Below, piece by piece: positions 9,250-19,100 of a stretch of DNA of 64,000 bases. The first letter of the stretch is position 1. Each line of letters opens with the position of its first letter. Where the stretch lies: positions 62,001-126,000 of the forward strand of contig PXQU01000001.1 of the NCBI GenBank assembly GCA_003021785.1, in the 5' to 3' direction. This DNA comes from Halobacteriales archaeon QH_7_65_31. GTDB taxonomy: Archaea; Halobacteriota; Halobacteria; Halobacteriales; Haloarculaceae. The translations under genes and the position numbers were made by a program. The notes below the pieces were generated by a model that was not told where the DNA came from, did no database searches, and saw only the letters and a program-made list of their open reading frames with translations.

Positions 9250-11901
9250 TCAGGCCACCCCCGTTCTCGGGTCCACGCTGACCGGCTCATCGCCGAATAG
9301 TATCCGCCTGATGTCGCCGGACAGCGTGACGTAGTAGAGGGTGTCGTCGTTGCTGTTGACGTAGATCACGTCGCGACGCCCGTCACCGTTCCAATCGAAG
9401 ATTGTCACCGGGCTGTACTCATTGGGCGCCACATCGGTACTCGGGGTTACGAGATTTTCGTTCGCATCGCGCAGGTCGATATACCCGCTCCCAGCCGTGA
9501 ACGGGAGGCGGTGATCGCCGGAGTCAATCCTGTCCCCGTCGCCGTTCACGTCGATGCGTCGCGGCTGTCCTATCCCAGATACGGAGTTAATCGATTGCTG
9601 GCTTGACTGTGGCTGTCTGGCTCCGTCGTCGATCCACCACACCTGCTGTGAGTCCCCGATGTAGACGAGATCGCCGTCACCGTCGGCGTTGAAATCGTCA
9701 ATACCGGCGACCGACTTCCCGCCGCCGGCATTGGCGACGTCCGTCTCGGGCACGACCGACGGGCCCGCGTCCGTGCTGACTTGGTATATTTGTGGATCGC
9801 CGCTTTCCTGACCAGTGCCAGCGTAAAAGACGGCGAATTTACCCTTCCACTCCCCGGTCGCGAGCAGTGTACTGTCGAAGTTAGAGTCCGGGTTATCCGG
9901 TGAGATCGGTGCTTCCGTAGCGCCGGTATCCACCAGTAGTTCGCCCTCACCGTTGGCGTCGATAACCATGAGCGAGCCGTTGTCTGCGACGTACGGTATC
10001 TCGGCCACGCCGTCGGCGTCGAGATCGACCTGCTTCGGGCCGATTGCCTGAACGCCCGTTACTCCGTAGTCGGTTCGCGCGCCGTCGGGGGTGCGACTGT
10101 ACAGGCGGCCGGTGTCGGGTGACGTGTAGACGATCGCGTCCCGGTCGGTGTACGACGGCCGCGGCACGTCCAGCGAGACGCTGCGTCCGTGTGCCGTCGG
10201 CTCGTCGGGAGCGACCCTGACTGTGGCGCGTCTGGATAGCTCGCTCGTGTCGTACGTCACCGGAACGTTGACTGCGTAAACCGCGGGACCGGCGTACGGC
10301 TCGCGATCACCCGTCGGCGGGTAGACGTTCGCCGTCTGTACGTCGGTGCTCGCACTCGCCCCCGTGGCGAGCGTCAGCTCGTAGCTGCCGGAGATCCGAT
10401 CGCCGTTCCGGAAGGCGATATCGTACGGCCGCGACAGCCCCGGCGCGAACGGGAACACCTGCCGTCCGTTCACCTCGCCGGTCGTCACGTCGACCGACAG
10501 CCCGGTGTTCGAGCGAGCGTGGATATCGACCGTGCCGTCGGGCGCGATCGTCGCGACGGTGAACTGCCCGCTCGGCGCGCTCTCGAAGATGTGGAGTTCC
10601 CAACTCTTCCCGTCGCTGCCGGTGAGTTCGACGTAGAAGGTGTCTGCGTTCTCGATGGCCGTCGCGTCGTCGCTGTCGGCGTCGTCCACGCTCGCGAGTG
10701 TATCCATGTCGGTCGTCTCGATCTCGAACTGCCGGACGGTGGCGCTCTCCGCGAGCGTCCAGTCGGGCGAATCGGGAGCGGCCCCCGACTCGCCGAGTGC
10801 GAGATAGCCGTCTCGGGGGACGGGACCGACGCGGAACGGCGGCTCCGGCGTCCCGTCGTCGTCGCTGTCACCGGTCCGACCGCCGCCGTCCGCGAGCGTC
10901 TCCTCGACGGTGACGGTCTTCCGGAGCGTGTCGACGTTGCCGGTCGCGTCGCTCACGTCGAGCGTGACGGTGTAGTCACCGGTCGCTGTCGGGGTGAACG
11001 TCGGCGTCTCGCCCGAGCGGCTGGCGGTACTCCCGTCGGGAGCCTTGATACTCCAGTCGTAGCTGGTGATGTTGCTGTCGCCATCTGTCGTCGCCGTCGC
11101 ATTAAACTCGACTACTTCATCGACGATAGCGACGGTCGGCGCGTGTGCGAAGCGCGCATGGGGCGGCGGTCCGCTGCTACTACTGTCGTAGACGGCGACC
11201 CACGCGCTTACCGTTCGTGTCGGACCGTTCGAATCGCGCACAGTCAGTGTCACGTTCCAGAAGCCTGACTCGTCCGGTGTGATACTGGGAGTCGGTCCAG
11301 CATTGTCGGCGGTGATCGAGTTTGCCCCTTCGGTCACCTCCCAGTCGTACGAGAGATCATCGCTTGTGGAGTCGTAATCTGTCGTCTTCGATGCATCGAG
11401 TGGAAGCTGATTGCCAGCGACGATCCAGTCGTTTCCGTCTCCATTGTCGTCGTAGGTGAACGAGGGGTGAACAGGCCGCGTGCTCGTGCTCGTGCTCGGA
11501 CAGTTCGAGTGCAACGCGAGAAACGTACAGTCGCTGTCCTGTTGGATGATGATACCGTCTTCGAGCCGGACGGAATCGACGGTCGCGTACGCCGCCTGCC
11601 CTCCTGCGTACTGGCGACCGAAGAGGTCGTTCGTCACGAAGGTGGCATCGAGCACCGCATCTTCGAGCGCGGTACGGTCGCTCTTCCGGCGATCGTTGAT
11701 AGCGTCGAGCGTCCGCCCGAGCTCTCGTGACAGCTCGCCTTCGTAGTCGTCGGCAGCGAGCGTCTGCCCGGCCGCGCCACGCGTCTGGAGGTCGTCGGTG
11801 TATAACGCGCCGTTGAGCACGATGACGAGTGCGGTCAGGAACAGCGCGAGCACTAACCCGCCGATGAGCAGCTGTTGACCGCGGTCAGTTACGACTGCCA
11901 T
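9250..11901 (-). CDS. Giant pilin-like protein with PKD domains and VCBS/FG-GAP-like repeats (DUF7261-like N-terminus)
   Basis: MAVVTDRGQQLLIGGLVLALFLTALVIVLNG; two PKD-type blocks (NVTLTVRDSNG, YTVTLDVSDATG); repeats VDLDADGVAEIPYV, DFNADGDGDLVYIG, FDWNGDGRRDVIYV. Confidence 0.8.
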   Translation of the reverse strand: MAVVTDRGQQLLIGGLVLALFLTALVIVLNGALYTDDLQTRGAAGQTLAADDYEGELSRELGRTLDAINDRRKSDRTALEDAVLDATFVTNDLFGRQYAGGQAAYATVDSVRLEDGIIIQQDSDCTFLALHSNCPSTSTSTRPVHPSFTYDDNGDGNDWIVAGNQLPLDASKTTDYDSTSDDLSYDWEVTEGANSITADNAGPTPSITPDESGFWNVTLTVRDSNGPTRTVSAWVAVYDSSSSGPPPHARFAHAPTVAIVDEVVEFNATATTDGDSNITSYDWSIKAPDGSTASRSGETPTFTPTATGDYTVTLDVSDATGNVDTLRKTVTVEETLADGGGRTGDSDDDGTPEPPFRVGPVPRDGYLALGESGAAPDSPDWTLAESATVRQFEIETTDMDTLASVDDADSDDATAIENADTFYVELTGSDGKSWELHIFESAPSGQFTVATIAPDGTVDIHARSNTGLSVDVTTGEVNGRQVFPFAPGLSRPYDIAFRNGDRISGSYELTLATGASASTDVQTANVYPPTGDREPYAGPAVYAVNVPVTYDTSELSRRATVRVAPDEPTAHGRSVSLDVPRPSYTDRDAIVYTSPDTGRLYSRTPDGARTDYGVTGVQAIGPKQVDLDADGVAEIPYVADNGSLMVIDANGEGELLVDTGATEAPISPDNPDSNFDSTLLATGEWKGKFAVFYAGTGQESGDPQIYQVSTDAGPSVVPETDVANAGGGKSVAGIDDFNADGDGDLVYIGDSQQVWWIDDGARQPQSSQQSINSVSGIGQPRRIDVNGDGDRIDSGDHRLPFTAGSGYIDLRDANENLVTPSTDVAPNEYSPVTIFDWNGDGRRDVIYVNSNDDTLYYVTLSGDIRRILFGDEPVSVDPRTGVA

Positions 11902-12530
11902 GCGATGATCTGCACCTCCACGACAGTGTATACCGGGCCGTCGCCCAACGCGGGTTCGTCCACGTAGAAGTTCTCCGCCGCCGGCTGGTCCAGCTGTACC
12001 TCCGACCCGTTATCATGGAGAAGCGGAGTCCCATCTTCGGCAAGCAACACGTCGTCGTCGTACAGGGTAATATACGTGCTCGCTGAGACGGCCGAATCAG
12101 ACGGAGTTCCCTGATAGATGAGCGACGTGCGTTCACTGCTGAACTGTCCTGCTCCTGTCGGTGTCGGTGATCGAACGTAGAGATTATACGAGATACCGCG
12201 CTCCCTGAACGCGTCTCTCAGTCTCCCCCCGAGTTCGAGTCCGCGTGTCGCGAGCACCCCTCCGCTCGTATAGCCCTTGTCACCAGCGCCGTGAAACTGC
12301 TCCTTATCCGGGTTCCAGTACAGAATCGCCTCGCGGATCTCCCCCTGACTCGCGGCTCCCGACAGCACGTCGGTCGCGAGCTCCTGCTGGCGCTCTTCGA
12401 GATACTGGTTCGTCGTCGAAGCCGACAGCGGCGTGATGATCGACGACTGGAGGATGAACACGACGGCGGCCAACACGAGCACCGAGGCGGCGACCCCCTC
12501 CAGCGTCCATGTCTGTCCGCGCGTCACCAC
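11889..12530 (-). CDS. Pilin-like protein (DUF7288-like)
   Basis: MVTRGQTWTLEGVAASVLVLAAVVFILQSSIITPLSAST. Confidence 0.75.
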   Translation of the reverse strand: MVTRGQTWTLEGVAASVLVLAAVVFILQSSIITPLSASTTNQYLEERQQELATDVLSGAASQGEIREAILYWNPDKEQFHGAGDKGYTSGGVLATRGLELGGRLRDAFRERGISYNLYVRSPTPTGAGQFSSERTSLIYQGTPSDSAVSASTYITLYDDDVLLAEDGTPLLHDNGSEVQLDQPAAENFYVDEPALGDGPVYTVVEVQIIAWQS

Positions 12531-13036
12531 ACCGTCACCTCCACGCGGACCTGCTCGCCGTCGAGGGTGACGAGCCGCGACACGGTCGTCGCTCGCGCGG
12601 GCACGTCGCCGGATGACGGCGTCTGGCGTTCGAGTGCTATCGGTGGGTCTGACGGCACGGACGATTCGCCGCTCGGCTCGATCGTTCCGTCGAGCGTCGC
12701 CGTCTCGCCGTCGTCGACGATCTCGACGCGCACGTTCTTGTCGCCGATACCGAGGGCGTCACCGAGCGAGCGAGAGCTGTCGTAGTCACAGTCGTCGATG
12801 TCAACGTCGGCGAAGAAGCCGATCGTGCAGACGGGCGCGAGCGTCCCCGGATCGGAACCGGCCAACAGCGTATCTACGAGCCGCGTCGCCGCGCGGTTGG
12901 CCGCGACCGGCTGGCCCTGTGTGACCTCGAACGGCGAGAACACCGTCGGGACGAACAGGAAGACGAACGACACCGTCACGAGAAAGAGGCTCATGCCGAT
13001 TGCGAAGTCGATGTTCGTCTGTCCGCGCCGGCTCAT
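12524..13036 (-). CDS. Pilin-like protein (DUF7287-like)
   Basis: MSRRGQTNIDFAIGMSLFLVTVSFVFLFVPTVF. Confidence 0.75.
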   Translation of the reverse strand: MSRRGQTNIDFAIGMSLFLVTVSFVFLFVPTVFSPFEVTQGQPVAANRAATRLVDTLLAGSDPGTLAPVCTIGFFADVDIDDCDYDSSRSLGDALGIGDKNVRVEIVDDGETATLDGTIEPSGESSVPSDPPIALERQTPSSGDVPARATTVSRLVTLDGEQVRVEVTVW

Positions 13037-15060
13037 ACGGCCAGAAACACCAGAAGTGGAAGCGTTATCAGGACGACCGAGAACTTCACGCCGTTGAGCA
13101 GCTTTCCCGACCGCATGTAGCCGGAGATGAACCCCGCCGCGACGGCCTGAATCGTCACGGCGTGGAAGAAGAACATCTCCAGCTGCTCGACGTTGACGCT
13201 GCTCCCGAAGCCACCGCCGCCGACGCCCGCTGCACTGCTGCCACCGCCACTCCCTGATCCCGCAGCCGCGAGATCCGCCATCGGGCCGAGGAACCGCAGC
13301 TTCAGGATGGCGATGACGCCCAGCATCGTCATGAACGCCATGATGATGATAACCATCTGCATCTGTGCGCCCTGCTTCTGTTCGCGGGCGAGATCGTCCT
13401 GATTCTCCGAGGCCTGTGCAGCCGTCGAGAGCACGTCCGTGATCTCCGAGGAGGCCTCCTGTGCCTCGCTGACGAGCTTGATCGATCGCGCCAGCCGCGG
13501 CACGTGGAACTTGTTGTTCATCTCCACGAGCGCCTGTTTCACCGACGTGCCGTAGGTCACCTTCCCGCGGATGATCTCGAACTCCTGAGCCAGCTTCCCG
13601 GAGGAGGTGTCTGCGACGGTCCCGAACGATTCGAGCAGCGTCTGACCGGTGTCGTTCGCGGACGCCAGCTTCCGGAGCGAGTCGGTCAGGTTCCCGGTGA
13701 TACCGGCGCGTTTCGACTGCCGGAGCTGGTAGAACACGGCGTACGGAAGCCCCATCACGTACACCGGGAGGTAGACGAGGACTACCGTCGCCGAGAGATA
13801 CGATTCGACGAATCCGGAGACCGTGGTCGGGACGAGCCCGGACGTGATACCGAACGCAACAATGGCGACCGCGACCGGCAGCGTGAGAAACAGCGTGAAC
13901 TCCGGGCGCTCGCGAAACAGCACGTGCGGGCGCTTCAGGATTGCGGCCAGCCGCATCCGGCCCTCTCGCGAGCGGATCGTCCCGAACAGCGATCGGTCGG
14001 TGTCGTAGCTGTCGATGGGCCCCACCGAGAGGATGGAGTCCGGCTCCTGAAACTCCACGTTGCTCGGACGGAGATACCCGTCGCCGGGGTCGTCCTGTTT
14101 CACCGTCGAGATCATGACGATGAACGCGACCGACAACAGCGGGATCAGCGCGTAGACGGTTCCGGTCAGCAGCGTCGTCTTCGGACCGCTCATCAGCGAG
14201 ACGGCCACCATCGTGATGATGAGCAACAGCGGAAACAGCGACAGCGTCAGATACATCTCGCCGAACAGCTGGAGCGTCTCCAGTGTCGCCTCCTGCTGCT
14301 GTTTGGCCGTTCGCATGTGCTTGTCCTTCTTCTGATCGAGAAACTCCGTCATATCACCGCCAGAGGCGAGAATCGAGAGCATATCGGTGAGAAACTGCGC
14401 GAACTCGTCGGAGGGAGTCTGTGTCGAGCGGTTCCGGATCGTCGTCCGGTAGGCGGTGTCGAAGTAGCCCGTCTCGTTCAGAATGACCTGAAACTCCCGG
14501 GACACCTCGCCGTACACGTCGTCGGCCTCGGCGACAGCTTCCAGAATCTCCATCTGGTTCAGCCCGCCGATCGAGAGCGCGTACATGAACGAGATGGCGT
14601 CGGGCATCAGGACGTTGATCTCGCGTTTCCGCGCGCCCGACTGCACCCAGAGGTTCCCGACCGGCGCACCGAAGCCGGCGACGAAGCCGATCGAGCCGAG
14701 CAGAAACCCGGCGAGGAGGATGAACGCCGGGACGCGAAGCGTTTCGAGCGTGGCCGCGAGCGTCGGATTCGAGACGACGACGTTCGTGACCGACGCGAGA
14801 TCCGGATTGACGATCAGTAAGACGCCGTACGCCAGCGCGACACCGGCGAACCACAGCGCCAGCCCGAGGATGACACCGTAGCCCAGCGCGACGGCGAGAA
14901 ACATCTCCACGGGGTCGTCGCGGAGACACTCCGCGAGCTTGTCGTCGACGGTCGCGACGAAATCGGAGTCCTCGCCGAACAGCCGCTTGTACAGCGGAAA
15001 CAGCCGGTCGCCCATCCGCTCGCGCGGCGGTCGTGACGTACCGGCTGTCGGTGCGGCCAT
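13033..15060 (-). CDS. Type II/IV secretion system F (TadC/PilC-like) membrane protein
   Basis: 675-aa multi-TM protein with two T2SSF-type halves; directly follows the secretion ATPase gene. Confidence 0.85.
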   Translation of the reverse strand: MAAPTAGTSRPPRERMGDRLFPLYKRLFGEDSDFVATVDDKLAECLRDDPVEMFLAVALGYGVILGLALWFAGVALAYGVLLIVNPDLASVTNVVVSNPTLAATLETLRVPAFILLAGFLLGSIGFVAGFGAPVGNLWVQSGARKREINVLMPDAISFMYALSIGGLNQMEILEAVAEADDVYGEVSREFQVILNETGYFDTAYRTTIRNRSTQTPSDEFAQFLTDMLSILASGGDMTEFLDQKKDKHMRTAKQQQEATLETLQLFGEMYLTLSLFPLLLIITMVAVSLMSGPKTTLLTGTVYALIPLLSVAFIVMISTVKQDDPGDGYLRPSNVEFQEPDSILSVGPIDSYDTDRSLFGTIRSREGRMRLAAILKRPHVLFRERPEFTLFLTLPVAVAIVAFGITSGLVPTTVSGFVESYLSATVVLVYLPVYVMGLPYAVFYQLRQSKRAGITGNLTDSLRKLASANDTGQTLLESFGTVADTSSGKLAQEFEIIRGKVTYGTSVKQALVEMNNKFHVPRLARSIKLVSEAQEASSEITDVLSTAAQASENQDDLAREQKQGAQMQMVIIIMAFMTMLGVIAILKLRFLGPMADLAAAGSGSGGGSSAAGVGGGGFGSSVNVEQLEMFFFHAVTIQAVAAGFISGYMRSGKLLNGVKFSVVLITLPLLVFLAV

Positions 15061-17750
15061 CAGTCGTCACCCTCCAGCGCGTCGGTCGGGTCGATCTCTC
15101 GCTCTCGATCCGGGTTCGGTTCGTCCGTCGCTTGCTCTGTCGTCTCGACCGTCCCGACGCTGATATCGCTCTCCCCGTACGGATCGTCCGTGCCGCGGGT
15201 CGACGGCTCGAAGCCGAGTCCGACGGTTCCGTCGCCGGCGTCGGTCAGGCTGTCGGGAACCACGTCTGCCAGCACCTCGGTCACGTCGTCGGGCAGCGAG
15301 TCGCGGTACTCCGGGAACAGCACGTCCTCGGCCTTCTCCATCACGGCGCGCGTCTCGTCGATCATCGCCTCGTCGGGGTTCGGTCGCGGAACGAGCGCCT
15401 CCTTCTCGGGATCGACGTCGATCTCGACGGACTCCATGTCGCGGAGGTTATCGAGCGTCTCGAACAGCCGACCGTTCGCCATCAGCGCCAGAATCGTGTC
15501 CGGATCGTTGATGAACGCCTGTATCGCCCCCGCCACCTCGGTGTATCTGTTCAGCCCGTTCCGGATGAGATACGCCAACATCACCTTCCGGACGAACAAC
15601 TCGTGGTCGAGCGTCTCCTGTGTCCAGCCCCGGTCGAACCTGATGCGTTCGAGGATCGACGGGTTCGGCGTCGGATCGAAGGAGTCACGCTCCGCGCTCC
15701 AGACGAACACGTCCTCGACGTTGATCTCGTTGTTCTCGGCGTCGTAGTCGTTGATCGCCGAGATCGCCTGATTGCGCCGGACCTTCCGCCCCTCGACGCG
15801 GGTCTGTGCCTGAATCGAGACCAGATCCAGCGCCGTGAACATCGTCTTCGAGACGTTGATCGGATCGGTGGTGAACCGCTTCATCACCTCGCCGACCGAG
15901 TCGGCGTGGAACGTCGTGTACGTCGTGTGGCCGGTCGACATGACCTGAAACAGCGTCCGGCCCTCCTCGCCACGGATCTCCCCCATGACGATGTACTCGG
16001 GCCGCTGTCGAAGCGCCGCCTCCAGCAGATCGAACTCGTCCACGTCTCCCTTGTCGTCGTCCGAGAAGGAGGGCCGCGTGACCGAGGCGACCCAGTTGCG
16101 CTGTGGCAGCTCCACCTCGCGGGTGTCCTCGATGGAGACGATCTTCGCCTTCGAGGGGATGAACAGCGACACCGCGTTCAGCGAGGTGGTCTTCCCCGAT
16201 GCGGTCCCGCCCGCGAAGATGAGCGACTTGTTGTTCTCGATGGCGAGCCACAGGAACGCCATCTGGTCGAGCCCGAACGTGTTCCAGTTGATGAGATCGA
16301 CCGGCGTGAACGGCACGTCCTTGAACTGTCGGATCGTGTAGTTGGTCCCGTGGTCGGAGACCTCCTTGCCGAGCGTGAGCTGTGCGCGCGAGCCGTCCGG
16401 GAGCGTACAGTCCACCTGCGGCTGGCGCTTGGAGATGCCCTTCCCGGAGCGCTGTGCCAGCTTGACGGCGAACTCGTCGAGCCGCTCTTTCCCGTGGACC
16501 ATGTTCGAGATGATCTGCTCGTACTCCGTGTGGTAGACGAAGACGGGCATGTTGTAGCCGTCGACGGAGATGTCCTCGACGTTGATGTCGTGTTTCACCG
16601 GATCGATGATCTGGTAGCCGATGAAGTCGCGCTTCAGGTAGTAGACGATCTTGCGGAGCTGGTAGGTGGTGAGCGTGTCGGCGTCCTCCTCGACGACGAC
16701 CGACTCGGGACGGGCTGCGCGTCCCTTCAGCTCCGGAAGCTCGGCGGCCGGCGTGTAGATGCTCTCGTCCCGGGATCTGGTCTCGTCGGGTCGCGTCCCG
16801 TCGTCGGGCTCGCCGTCGTCGCCGAACAGTCCCGAGATCGACGACGTGAGCCGCGTCGACAGGTCGGCGTCGACGCCGTCCGTTGGCTCAGACGCCTGTC
16901 GCTCTCGCGCGCTGTAGACGCCGTACGGATCGATCTCCGGCTCCCGCGTGCTGTCGTCGTCGCCACCGAAACCCAGCCGTTCGACGGCCGATCTGAGCTG
17001 GTCGGTCGCGTCCGTCTCGTCGGGATCGGCGAGCACGCCGTACCGATCGACGTGTTTCATCGTCTCCGCCTCGATCACGTCGGCGCGCTCGACCTCCGAG
17101 CCGTCGGTCACGACGGCCTCGTCGCCCGCGTACTTCAGCGACGAGGAGAGCTTCTCGACGAGGAACTCGTGCATCTCCGTCTCGACGGCGTTGAGATGCG
17201 GCTCGACGGCGTAGTACTTCAGCTCGTTCGCCGTCGTGGACCGGTAGATGACGATGAACGAGTACGGCTCGTTCACCCAGTAGCGCTCGATCTCCTTCAG
17301 ATTCGGCTTCTTCGCCATCGGCACGGTCTTTTCGAGATCGTAGCGGGTGACGACGCTCTCGTGGCCGCGCGCGGTCGTGAAGAAGTCGTCCTCGTCTAAC
17401 CCGTCGGGAACGTCCAGCGTTCGCTCGTCGGCGACGGCATCGAGCGCGTCTGCCCGTGACTGACCGAGCGAGAGCTGCTGTTCGATGTTGTCGTACCGCC
17501 CGTCACGGATTTCGGTGATCTCCTCGTACAGGTCGCTCTCGGACGGAACCCCGACGAGCGGCCCCAGTCGGAGGTCGTCGCGCCGGAAGTCCCGCGGACG
17601 GACGGCCGGCTCCACGCGGACGATCGCCGGCTCGGACGACTCCGCCGGCTCGTCCGGCTCCTCGCCGGCGGTCGCCGACTGGTCGTCTGGCTCGACGCGC
17701 CGAACTGCCGACATCGGGTCCTCGTTCGACACCCACTCGGCGTCGCTCAT
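15060..17750 (-). CDS. Type II/IV secretion system ATPase (PilB/TadA/VirB11-like)
   Basis: Walker A GGTASGKTTSLNAV, RQRPEYIVMGEIRGEEGRTLFQVMSTGHTTYTTFHADS; start MSDAEWVSNEDPM. Confidence 0.92.
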   Translation of the reverse strand: MSDAEWVSNEDPMSAVRRVEPDDQSATAGEEPDEPAESSEPAIVRVEPAVRPRDFRRDDLRLGPLVGVPSESDLYEEITEIRDGRYDNIEQQLSLGQSRADALDAVADERTLDVPDGLDEDDFFTTARGHESVVTRYDLEKTVPMAKKPNLKEIERYWVNEPYSFIVIYRSTTANELKYYAVEPHLNAVETEMHEFLVEKLSSSLKYAGDEAVVTDGSEVERADVIEAETMKHVDRYGVLADPDETDATDQLRSAVERLGFGGDDDSTREPEIDPYGVYSARERQASEPTDGVDADLSTRLTSSISGLFGDDGEPDDGTRPDETRSRDESIYTPAAELPELKGRAARPESVVVEEDADTLTTYQLRKIVYYLKRDFIGYQIIDPVKHDINVEDISVDGYNMPVFVYHTEYEQIISNMVHGKERLDEFAVKLAQRSGKGISKRQPQVDCTLPDGSRAQLTLGKEVSDHGTNYTIRQFKDVPFTPVDLINWNTFGLDQMAFLWLAIENNKSLIFAGGTASGKTTSLNAVSLFIPSKAKIVSIEDTREVELPQRNWVASVTRPSFSDDDKGDVDEFDLLEAALRQRPEYIVMGEIRGEEGRTLFQVMSTGHTTYTTFHADSVGEVMKRFTTDPINVSKTMFTALDLVSIQAQTRVEGRKVRRNQAISAINDYDAENNEINVEDVFVWSAERDSFDPTPNPSILERIRFDRGWTQETLDHELFVRKVMLAYLIRNGLNRYTEVAGAIQAFINDPDTILALMANGRLFETLDNLRDMESVEIDVDPEKEALVPRPNPDEAMIDETRAVMEKAEDVLFPEYRDSLPDDVTEVLADVVPDSLTDAGDGTVGLGFEPSTRGTDDPYGESDISVGTVETTEQATDEPNPDREREIDPTDALEGDD

Positions 17751-17959
17751 CGGCACATCGCCTCCCGAACCGCGCTGCGGCACGCTCCTGCGGTTCGATG
17801 CCCATGCATTAGATAAACGTAGGTGAGAGACCGTGAAAAATCTGTGGAGGGTCCTCACGCGGTGAAGCCAGCGGCGGGCGCTGTCGTGCGCGTCACTGCC
17901 CGATCGGATCGACTGACCAGTGGGGGTTTTATATCTCGCAGGGATAGACTCCCGTCTGG

Positions 17960-18586
17960 ATGCCAGAGCGCTTCGACACGGGAACGGGGCCTCTCGACCG
18001 AGAGCTGGACGGTGGGTTCACCCCCGGAACGCTCGCGGCGTACGTCGCCGGGCCGGCTGGGCAGGCCGAGACGCTGCTGTTTCAGCTCGCGACGCGCCGC
18101 CCCACGACCTACGTCACGACGGTCACGCCTCCCTCGAAGATCGAAGCGACGGTCGAATCGATGGCGGGGATGAGCGATACGGAAGGGTTCGAGATCAGCA
18201 CCTTTCGTCGGGGGGACTCCGTCGAGTCGCTGCTCGAATCGCTCCCGATCCGGGAGGAGACGTTCGTCATCGTCGACGCCGTGAACGCGCTCGAACGCGC
18301 CGACCCGGAGACGTACCACGAGTTCCTGACGCAGTTCGCCGCGGAGCTACAGCGAACCGATTCGGTCGGGCTTCTCCACGCCGTCGCGGGAGCCACCACT
18401 CCGGCGACGCGTGACTGGACGCTTCGCGCGGCGGACCTGATACTCCGGCTCACGATCAGCTACGACGGGATCGAGCCGGAGACGCTGTTGCGAATCCAGA
18501 AGTCACGCGGGCAGCGACCGCCCGACGAGGCGCTCAAGATCAAGCTCGGATCGACCGTCGAGATCGACACGTCGTGGGACATGTGA
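17960..18586 (+). CDS. RAD55/KaiC-like family protein
   Basis: TGTGPLDRELDGGFTPGTLAAYVAGPAGQAETLLFQLATRRPTTYVTT; RecA-fold-like layout without canonical Walker A GKT. Confidence 0.75.
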   Translation: MPERFDTGTGPLDRELDGGFTPGTLAAYVAGPAGQAETLLFQLATRRPTTYVTTVTPPSKIEATVESMAGMSDTEGFEISTFRRGDSVESLLESLPIREETFVIVDAVNALERADPETYHEFLTQFAAELQRTDSVGLLHAVAGATTPATRDWTLRAADLILRLTISYDGIEPETLLRIQKSRGQRPPDEALKIKLGSTVEIDTSWDM

Positions 18587-18587
18587 G

Positions 18588-19100
18588 CTATCGGAGCGCG
18601 AGCACCGCCAACAACACCCCGCCGAAGACGAGCGCGATCGTCGCCGGAGGGATCGCGTCCGTCGCCGCGCTGAACGCGAGATAGCCGACGCCGGCGGTGA
18701 CAGCCGCTGTGATCGACGTGACGCCGAGCCGAGCGAGCACTGCCGTCCGCGTCTCCCCGCGACGACCGATCGCCGTCGCCAGCGATAGCCCCGTCGCCGC
18801 GAGATCGTAGCTGACGAACGCGATCGCCGTCGCGGCGACGAGACGCGGCATCGACGCGCTACCGATCCCGGCGGTCAACAGTGCGAGCGCGAACAGTCCG
18901 GCTCCGACGTCGAGGGCCTGTCGGCTCCGTCGTCTGACGGCGACCGCCCAGATCACCGCTCCACCTACCCCGAGCAGTGCGGCGGCCGGCACTGACACCA
19001 GCAACAGCGCGGCGAGGAGGCTACCGACCGTCACCAGCGACCGTGCGAGCGGCGACACCGCCGGTTCGAACGCCGCGGTATCGGAGCTCACTGCGTCCAC
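18588..19100 (-). CDS. Membrane protein (DUF7519-like)
   Basis: Multi-TM protein downstream of and overlapping the DUF58 gene. Confidence 0.65.
   Translation of the reverse strand: MDAVSSDTAAFEPAVSPLARSLVTVGSLLAALLLVSVPAAALLGVGGAVIWAVAVRRRSRQALDVGAGLFALALLTAGIGSASMPRLVAATAIAFVSYDLAATGLSLATAIGRRGETRTAVLARLGVTSITAAVTAGVGYLAFSAATDAIPPATIALVFGGVLLAVLALR

Noticed and set aside
15033-17399. 788-aa plus-strand ORF opposite the secretion ATPase
   Set aside because: High-GC shadow ORF; the minus-strand frame has clear ATPase motifs, and the plus-strand product is Arg/Val/Asp-rich with no family pattern.
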